Of a stretch of DNA of 64,000 bases, positions 58,725-64,000 are shown one piece after another. The first letter of the stretch is position 1. Every line of letters starts with the position of its first letter. Source of the stretch: Alphaproteobacteria bacterium (GTDB taxonomy: Bacteria; Pseudomonadota; Alphaproteobacteria; Micavibrionales; Micavibrionaceae); NCBI GenBank assembly GCA_016699735.1, contig CP065008.1:1674001-1738000 (forward strand). The letters are read 5' to 3'. The position numbers were made by a program, and so were the translations under genes. Under the pieces are notes generated by a model. The model did no database searches. It was not told the DNA's origin and saw nothing but the letters and a program-made list of their open reading frames with translations.

Positions 58725-59184
58725 ACGCCTCATGGCAACTGGCCGAACGGATATCGCTACGGCTTCCGCTGAATCGGAATTCATAGGCCTTTGATTGGGT
58801 GTCTGTGGCCAGCCCGATATAAACAAGCCCGATAGGCTTTAGCGGAGTCTCTCCACCTGGTCCGGCGATACCGGTAACAGAAACCGCGATATCCCCCCGG
58901 CTATTCACAAGCGCACCCCTCGCCATCGCCTCGGCGCATTCAGCGCTCACAGCCCCCTGGGTCTCCAGTATCGTAAGCGGCACGTTCAGCAAGGTTTGCT
59001 TCGCGGCGTTGGAGTAAGTTACAAATCCGCGCTCGAAAATCTTTGATGATCCAGCGCGTTCTGTCATCAGCGCGGCGATCAGGCCACCTGTGCAGGATTC
59101 CGCCGTAACCAGCTTTTTTCTCTGTGCCAGAAGCAACTCGGAAAGTTCAGCGACTTGCTGCAATAAAAACGGATCAGAAAACAT
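58681..59184 (-). CDS. CinA-family nicotinamide-nucleotide amidase (PncC-type)
   Basis: A 167-residue C-terminal CinA domain protein, equivalent to the PncC amidase that recycles NMN to NaMN. Seen: KKLVTAESCTGGLIAALMTE, GSSKIFERGFVTYSNAAK and VSVTGIAGPGGETPLKPIGLVYIG. No N-terminal COG1058 domain, so it is the short form. The frame is open to 59238, but ATG 59184 gives the family length and overlaps the pgpA end by 11 bases. The 3' end overlaps the Coq10-like gene by 44 bases. Confidence 0.93.
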   Translation of the reverse strand: MFSDPFLLQQVAELSELLLAQRKKLVTAESCTGGLIAALMTERAGSSKIFERGFVTYSNAAKQTLLNVPLTILETQGAVSAECAEAMARGALVNSRGDIAVSVTGIAGPGGETPLKPIGLVYIGLATDTQSKAYEFRFSGSRSDIRSASCHEAFRLLIEALSPVQLA

Positions 59185-59662
59185 AGCGCACCAGAATAAT
59201 GCAAACTGCAGCGATAAGTCCCGCAACAAGATCGTCACCCATTACCCCTGCGGCTCCCGGCACATTTTTTTCAAAATGCGAAACCGGCCAGGGCTTAAGG
59301 ATGTCGAACACTCTAAAAAGCACAAACGAAAGAAGGAGGAGGGGCAGGCTACCCAGTGCCGGAATCATCGCAATCCACTGCCCCACGACCTCGTCCACAA
59401 CGATCATTTTTGAATCGTGTGTCTCCATCGCATGGTCGAACTTCTCCGCCGCCTGAAAACCAAGTGCGCCGACGATAAAAACAGCGAGCAATAAACCCAG
59501 ACCGCTGAACAGGGCGGCAATAATCATTCCGGTCAAAAGCCCGCCAAGACTGCCCCAAGTACCCGGAGCGGGAGACAAAAATCCGCAGCCCCCCCAGGAA
59601 GACAGCCAGACGTAAGAGGCTTTTCGGTCCAGATTTTCGGGCACTTGATAGCGAACGTTCAT
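59174..59662 (-). CDS. pgpA: Phosphatidylglycerophosphatase A
   Basis: Integral membrane phosphatase making phosphatidylglycerol from its phosphate. The 162 residues show SSWGGCGFLSPAPGTWGSLGG, the catalytic-site motif KMIVVDEVVGQWIAM (about residues 84-98), PLLLLSFVLFRVFDILKPWPVS, and GVMGDDLVAGLIAAV, with about four membrane segments. The ATG overlaps the ispDF stop (ATGA), and the 3' end overlaps cinA. Together they form an ispDF-pgpA-cinA operon. Confidence 0.96.
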   Translation of the reverse strand: MNVRYQVPENLDRKASYVWLSSWGGCGFLSPAPGTWGSLGGLLTGMIIAALFSGLGLLLAVFIVGALGFQAAEKFDHAMETHDSKMIVVDEVVGQWIAMIPALGSLPLLLLSFVLFRVFDILKPWPVSHFEKNVPGAAGVMGDDLVAGLIAAVCIILVRYVF

Positions 59663-60879
59663 GGGCGTCCTGATGAGTGAGGAGGGGAGGGGAGACTAAC
59701 GCTGACCACGGCTTGCGCGGCAATACCTTCCTTGCGCCCGGTAAAGCCAAGTTTTTCGGTCGTCGTGGCCTTAACATTAATCCGGCTCGGCAAGACCCCG
59801 AGGATGTCGGCAATACGGGCTACGATTGATTCTCGGTGGGGGCCGATCTTGGGCGATTCGCAAATCAAAGTCAGATCGGCATTAAGAAGGTGTCCGCCCT
59901 TTTCCAGAAGCAAACGGTGGGCGTATTCAAGAAAAACGGCGCTGTCCGCCCCCTTCCATTTTGGATCGGACGGAGGGAAATGCGTCCCTATATCGGCCTC
60001 TCCAATCGCGCCCAGAAGGGCATCCGTAAGAGCATGAAGCCCCACATCCGCATCCGAATGACCCTCAAGCTTCCGGTCAAAAGGAATATCGACCCCGCAC
60101 AGCCGTATGCTTTTTGGGCTGACATCGGCATCTGCAAAACGATGAACATCGTACCCGAACCCGGTCCTGACTTCTGCCGCTTCCTGTGTATTGAGAATCT
60201 GTTGCGCCATACTCAAATCATCCGGGGTAGTGATCTTAAAATTCCGCCGCGACCCCTCAACCAGTTTTACGGGAAGACCGAGGGCAGAGACAAGGGCCGT
60301 GTCATCTGTAGCGAAAACCTCAGGAGAAGCGCGTTCGTGTGCCTTTTTGATCACACCTATACGAAAGGCCTGCGGCGTCTGCAAGCTCCATAAGTGTTCA
60401 CGGTTAGCGGGAGTTCCGCAGGTAGGGTCGTCGGCGGTACCCTGAGAATATAAAACCGTATCCGCAACCTGAAGGGCAAGCGTGGCGGCCTCCGCACCTT
60501 GCATCGCTTGAACAAGGGCGTAGACCATATCCGCCGTGACCAAAGGCCGCGCCGCATCATGTATCAAAACCAAGTCGTCTACAGAGGAATCAGGCAAATT
60601 GAGTAAGCCCTTATAAACACTAGATTTTCGATCCGCCCCACCGTAAACCGCAGGCGGCAGATCAAGCCCTTCAATGGTCTTTTCATAATATTCTTGATGG
60701 TCGGGATCGATGACCACGGTCAAGGATAACAGTCCAGGAAGCGCAAGAAAAACTTCAAGCGTGTGACGTAAAACAGGTTTCCCCGCCAAAAGGGCATATT
60801 GCTTGGGCAAGGCGCTGCCAAACCGGATCCCCTTGCCGGCAGCGACAACAATCACGTGGAAACTCTCAAACCGTTGCAT
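59659..60879 (-). CDS. ispDF: Bifunctional IspD/IspF (MEP pathway)
   Basis: A fusion of the third and fifth MEP enzymes, typical of alphaproteobacteria. The N-terminal cytidylyltransferase (about residues 1-230) has VVAAGKGIRFGSALPKQYALL, LIHDAARPLV and TTPDDLSMAQ. The C-terminal cyclodiphosphate synthase (about 240-400) has GFGYDVHRFADADV with metal ligands, LEGHSDADVGLHALTDALLGA, DIGTHFPPSD and INVKATTTEKLGFTGRKEGI. Both active sites look intact. The length of 406 is normal. The ATG is 100 bases from divergent ntrY. Confidence 0.97.
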   Translation of the reverse strand: MQRFESFHVIVVAAGKGIRFGSALPKQYALLAGKPVLRHTLEVFLALPGLLSLTVVIDPDHQEYYEKTIEGLDLPPAVYGGADRKSSVYKGLLNLPDSSVDDLVLIHDAARPLVTADMVYALVQAMQGAEAATLALQVADTVLYSQGTADDPTCGTPANREHLWSLQTPQAFRIGVIKKAHERASPEVFATDDTALVSALGLPVKLVEGSRRNFKITTPDDLSMAQQILNTQEAAEVRTGFGYDVHRFADADVSPKSIRLCGVDIPFDRKLEGHSDADVGLHALTDALLGAIGEADIGTHFPPSDPKWKGADSAVFLEYAHRLLLEKGGHLLNADLTLICESPKIGPHRESIVARIADILGVLPSRINVKATTTEKLGFTGRKEGIAAQAVVSVSLPSPPHSSGRP

Positions 60880-60979
60880 AAGTGTGTTGTCTTGGCCTCA
60901 AAATTGTTGTAAAAATGCAACACCCAAGAGGGGCATAACACAGCTAGCATACACCAGAACCGCTTTGACACAAGAAACT

Positions 60980-63340
60980 ATGCAGCCAGACGACTCCTCC
61001 CCGTCCCATGATAGGCCGGAACAAAAACAGCACCGGATCAAAACTGCGGGGCTGACGGACACAAAGGCACTGGGGCAGAAATTTCTCGCCTCCCTCAAAT
61101 TTTCGACTTTACGCAAGCGTTCCTGGCGGACAAAAGCATCCCTGTTCCTGGTGCTTGCCGCAATTATCAGCAGTTTTGCAACCTACGCAGCCCTGACCGA
61201 GACACCTCCTTTCGGCAACGACCCGCGGACCGTCATAACGCTTCTGAACATCGACCTGATCTTTCTGCTCCTTCTGGTCGCCCTGATTGCCAAAAGGATC
61301 GTCGCCATCTGGAGCGGCCGGAAAAGGGGAATCGCCGGCTCCCATCTCCATGTGCGTCTGGTTTATATCTTCAGTTTTCTGGCCGCCGTCCCGACCATCA
61401 TCATGACCGTCTTTTCCGCGTTCTTTTTCCATTTTGGCGTCCAGACATGGTTCAGCGAGCATGTAAAAACTGCTATTAATGAATCTCTGGCCGTTGCCGA
61501 ATCCTACCTTGAGGAACACCAACAGGTTATCCGCGCCGACACCATGGCCATGGCCGCTGACCTGGACCGCCAGGCGGATATTTTTCTTGCCAAGCCAAAA
61601 GCTCTGGAAGCGATCATGGAAACGCAGTCGCAGATCAGAAATCTGCCCGAGGCGATCATCTTCCAGAAAAACGGTCATGTAATAGCCCGTTCAAGCCTGA
61701 CCATTTCGCTGGCTTTTGAGAATGTACCCTCTTACGCCTTGAACGAAGCCGAACAGGGCGATGTCGTCCTGATGTTGGGTGAAAAAAAGGACCGCGTCAG
61801 AGCCTTGGTGAAATTGCAGAATTTTGAAGACTCTTATCTCTTTGTAGGCCGCATGGTCGACTCTAAAGTTCTTGCACACCTCTCTTCCACGGCGGCGGCG
61901 GTCGAAGATTACTCTGATCTTCAGGCTTCATACGCAGGCCTGCAGATTACGGTGACGATGCTGTTTGTGGTGGTGGGTCTTCTCATGCTTTTGGCCGCCA
62001 TCTGGCTGAGTCTTGTTCTTGCTCGGGAGTTGGTTATGCCGATCAGCGAACTGATTTCGACATCCGATCGTGTACGCTCCGGTGACCTCACGGCCAGAGT
62101 ACCCGAAGAAAAAAGCTTCGAGGAGTTTGAATATCTGGCGAAGTCCTTTAACCGCATGACCCAGCAAATTCAGCAGCAGCGCGACGAATTGATTAACGCC
62201 AACCGACAGATTGACCTGCGCCGCCGCCTGACGGAAAGTGTTCTAAAAGGGGTTTCATCCGGTGTAATCGGCCTCGATGAGTCAGGAAAAATTAATCTTT
62301 CCAACGCTTCGGCTGATTTACTGCTAAGCCAAAAATCAGATATCACTGGTCGTCACATTTTTGACGTGCTGCCGGAACTTAAAGACCTTCTGGAACGGGC
62401 TTACAGCCGGCCGGGGAAAATTACGCAACAGGAAATTATCCTTGAAAGTCAGGAGAAAGAAGCTTCCGGTCGAAGAATTTTCCTTTTTCGTGCGAGTCTG
62501 GAACCTCTGGCCGAACAGCAGAAGGGGATCATCCTGACTTTCGATGACATAACAGAGTTCCAATCGGCACAAAGAAAAGCCGCGTGGTCCGATGTTGCCC
62601 GCCGCATCGCCCATGAGATCAAAAACCCCCTGACGCCTATTCAACTCTCCGCCGAGCGCCTAAAGCGTAAGTATCTTGGGCAAATTCACGAAGACAAGGA
62701 GACTTTCACCACCTGTACAGAGACAATCATACGCCATGTCGAGGATATCGGTCGCATGGTTGATGAATTCTCTTCCTTCGCCCGGATGCCGGAGCCCTAT
62801 CTTAAGGAAATGTCTCTAGCAAAGGAAATCCGTAATGCTCTGATACTTCCACAGCAGGCGCACAGCGATATCAGGATTACAATTTCTGTAGACCCGTCTT
62901 GCGAGCAGGTTCAGGTTGATTTGGACGCCGTTCAGATCAGGCAGGTCATGAATAACCTCATCCAGAATTCCGTAGACTCGATCAGGACAAAGCTGGAATC
63001 AGACCGGGACGCACTCGCAGAAATAAGAATTTTCATCGCCAGACAGACTCCTGACGAAGTAGTCGTCGCTGTTGCCGACAGCGGCATGGGCCTGCCGTCG
63101 GGTGAAAATCCTGAGAGATTGACGGAACCTTACGTAACTCATAAGACCAAGGGGACGGGTCTGGGGTTGGCCATCGTAAAAAAAATCATGGAAGATCATC
63201 GGGGAAGATTACTGCTTACAGTCCCTGAAGAATTTAAAAAAATCAAAGGCTGGAGTGAGCTCGGGGGCGCTACTTTAATCCTCACATTCCCGCTAAAAAG
63301 CGAAACAACTCATCAAGCAATAAAAAAGGAAGTGGCGTGA
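60980..63340 (+). CDS. ntrY: NtrY-type membrane sensor histidine kinase
   Basis: Sensor of the NtrY/NtrX two-component system, linked in alphaproteobacteria to nitrogen, redox and envelope regulation. The 786 residues have three to four N-terminal membrane helices (first near SLFLVLAAIISSFATYAAL), a periplasmic region, a further helix, HAMP (LVMPISELISTSDRVRSGD), PAS (SSGVIGLDESGKINLSNASA), and HisKA with the phospho-acceptor His545 in RRIAHEIKNPLTPIQ. The HATPase region ends with NLIQNSVDSI, ADSGMGLPSG and GTGLGLAIVKKIMEDHRG. The frame is open to 60803 across ispDF; ATG 60980 gives the family start, though without a Shine-Dalgarno. ntrX begins two bases after the stop. Confidence 0.94.
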   Translation: MQPDDSSPSHDRPEQKQHRIKTAGLTDTKALGQKFLASLKFSTLRKRSWRTKASLFLVLAAIISSFATYAALTETPPFGNDPRTVITLLNIDLIFLLLLVALIAKRIVAIWSGRKRGIAGSHLHVRLVYIFSFLAAVPTIIMTVFSAFFFHFGVQTWFSEHVKTAINESLAVAESYLEEHQQVIRADTMAMAADLDRQADIFLAKPKALEAIMETQSQIRNLPEAIIFQKNGHVIARSSLTISLAFENVPSYALNEAEQGDVVLMLGEKKDRVRALVKLQNFEDSYLFVGRMVDSKVLAHLSSTAAAVEDYSDLQASYAGLQITVTMLFVVVGLLMLLAAIWLSLVLARELVMPISELISTSDRVRSGDLTARVPEEKSFEEFEYLAKSFNRMTQQIQQQRDELINANRQIDLRRRLTESVLKGVSSGVIGLDESGKINLSNASADLLLSQKSDITGRHIFDVLPELKDLLERAYSRPGKITQQEIILESQEKEASGRRIFLFRASLEPLAEQQKGIILTFDDITEFQSAQRKAAWSDVARRIAHEIKNPLTPIQLSAERLKRKYLGQIHEDKETFTTCTETIIRHVEDIGRMVDEFSSFARMPEPYLKEMSLAKEIRNALILPQQAHSDIRITISVDPSCEQVQVDLDAVQIRQVMNNLIQNSVDSIRTKLESDRDALAEIRIFIARQTPDEVVVAVADSGMGLPSGENPERLTEPYVTHKTKGTGLGLAIVKKIMEDHRGRLLLTVPEEFKKIKGWSELGGATLILTFPLKSETTHQAIKKEVA

Positions 63341-63342
63341 TC

Positions 63343-64000
63343 ATGAAGGCGGATATACTGATTGTCGATGACGAAGAAGATATCAGAAACCTGATCAAGG
63401 GTATTCTGGAAGACGAGGGCTACAAACCGCGTCTGGCCTCCAGTTCGAAAACAGCCTACGAAGCGGTGGCCGCAAAAGTGCCCGATATCATTATTCAGGA
63501 TATCTGGCTGCAGGGCAGTACGGAGGACGGGCTGAATATTCTTGAAAACGTTAAATCCAGACACCCTCACATCGCCGTCATTATGATCAGCGGTCACGGA
63601 ACGATAGAAACAGCCGTGTCGGCGATCAAAAAGGGCGCCTACGATTTCATTGAAAAGCCCTTTAAGGCCGACCGCCTCTTGGTCATGATCCGCCGCGCCA
63701 TGGAGCATGTCGTTTTGAAGAAGGAAAATGAAAATCTGCGCCGCCGTGCCGAAACCATAGAGGATGAGATTGCCGGGAATTCTCAGATAATTAAAAACCT
63801 TCAGACGGTTGTTGATCGTGTCGCTCCAACCAACAGCCGTGTACTGCTGAACGGGGAACCGGGAACAGGAAAAAATCTGGTAGCAAGGTATATACACAGC
63901 GTCTCGAAGCGATCGGATAAGCCCTTTATGGTGCTGAATTGCTCGACACTGCACCCGGATCGGCTGGAGCGTGAACTGTTCGGCTCGGCCAGCGGCTACA
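63343..64000 (+). CDS. ntrX: NtrX-type response regulator (partial, runs off window)
   Basis: The first 219 codons of the partner regulator. The receiver domain (about residues 1-120) has DILIVDDEEDIRNLI, the phospho-acceptor aspartate in PDIIIQDIWLQG, MISGHGTIETAVSAIKKGAYDFIEKPFK with the conserved lysine. It is followed by the AAA+ domain with P-loop GEPGTGKNLVARYIH and ERELFGSASGY. Where sigma54 activators read ELFG-x3-GAFTGA, this reads ELFG-SAS-GY, so the sigma54-contacting loop already departs from consensus, as reported for some NtrX proteins. It begins two bases after ntrY, so the pair is co-expressed. Confidence 0.92.
   Translation, partial: MKADILIVDDEEDIRNLIKGILEDEGYKPRLASSSKTAYEAVAAKVPDIIIQDIWLQGSTEDGLNILENVKSRHPHIAVIMISGHGTIETAVSAIKKGAYDFIEKPFKADRLLVMIRRAMEHVVLKKENENLRRRAETIEDEIAGNSQIIKNLQTVVDRVAPTNSRVLLNGEPGTGKNLVARYIHSVSKRSDKPFMVLNCSTLHPDRLERELFGSASGY

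Noticed and set aside
60803..60979. N-terminal 59-codon extension of ntrY
   Set aside because: It overlaps the divergent ispDF start and its promoter gap; NtrY-like sequence begins after ATG 60980.
1..64000. CRISPR arrays, tRNA/rRNA genes, insertion sequences, integrases or restriction/defence systems
   Set aside because: No regularly spaced repeats, no cloverleaf candidates, no transposase or recombinase motifs and no defence-family domains were seen in any frame.

Overview
The window is a gene-dense stretch of a bacterial chromosome, almost certainly from an alphaproteobacterium. The evidence is the family content and gene order. LpxI is used instead of LpxH, pyruvate dehydrogenase E1-beta carries an N-terminal lipoyl domain, IspD and IspF are fused, an NtrY/NtrX pair lies next to ispDF, and a perfect GTTC-N7-GTTC SOS box sits in front of lexA. 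GANTC (CcrM-type) sites cluster in front of ftsB. The order pdhA-pdhB-pdhC-lpd-lipA-coq10/cinA-pgpA-ispDF/ntrY-ntrX and the block rpsB-tsf-pyrH-frr-uppS-cdsA-dxr-rseP-bamA-skp-lpxD-fabZ-lpxA-lpxI-lpxB are alphaproteobacterial hallmarks. A deep, non-rhizobial lineage (for example Micavibrio-like) is my guess only. There are no tRNA or rRNA genes, no CRISPR array, no insertion sequence and no prophage. No gene-free stretch exceeds 200 bp.

Layout. 1-5064 (+): end of birA, coaX, RNase J, a DUF1467 membrane protein, a small exported protein, and an archaeal/eukaryotic-type prolyl-tRNA synthetase. 5112-11761 (+): lolC-lolD lipoprotein export, an alpha/beta hydrolase, dnaE; a 56-codon ORF lies antisense to the hydrolase tail. 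11792-28217 (+): one long translation and envelope-biogenesis block from rpsB to lpxB, including two tandem RseP-type site-2 proteases. 28221-31143 (-): gltA and gltX. 31207-33393 (+): comEC, meeting lexA and the trpG-trpD-trpC cluster (33390-36558, -) tail to tail. 36649-38127 (+): an anchored divergent polysaccharide deacetylase. 38117-41577 (-): trpE and a PpiD-like foldase. 41727-49378 (+): tpiA, secG, pyrG, a methyltransferase, kdsA, an unknown 120-residue protein with its own promoter, eno, a YqgE-like protein and ftsB. 49538-58724 (+): the pyruvate dehydrogenase/lipoate cluster, interleaved with six poorly known genes that are mostly exported. 58681-60879 (-): cinA, pgpA, ispDF. 60980-64000 (+): ntrY and the start of ntrX.

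How the genes fit together. The central block couples translation (S2, EF-Ts, RRF, UMP kinase) to building the outer membrane: undecaprenyl-PP, CDP-diacylglycerol, the MEP pathway, BamA/Skp and the lipid A enzymes LpxD, LpxA, LpxI and LpxB with FabZ. KdsA and LolCD serve the same envelope. Pyruvate dehydrogenase, lipoyl synthase, citrate synthase, enolase and triose-phosphate isomerase cover central carbon flow.

The points most worth a second look are the tandem RseP pair, the foreign-looking AT-rich gene pair inside the pdh operon, and the ftsB upstream region with four GANTC sites and a DnaA box. Also notable are a perfect palindrome holding a TATAAT that abuts the YqgE start codon (predicted leaderless), the structured rpsB leader, and the strand conflict at 8023-8193. 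I saw no wholly new defence or mobile system here; the novelty is in regulation and accessory genes.
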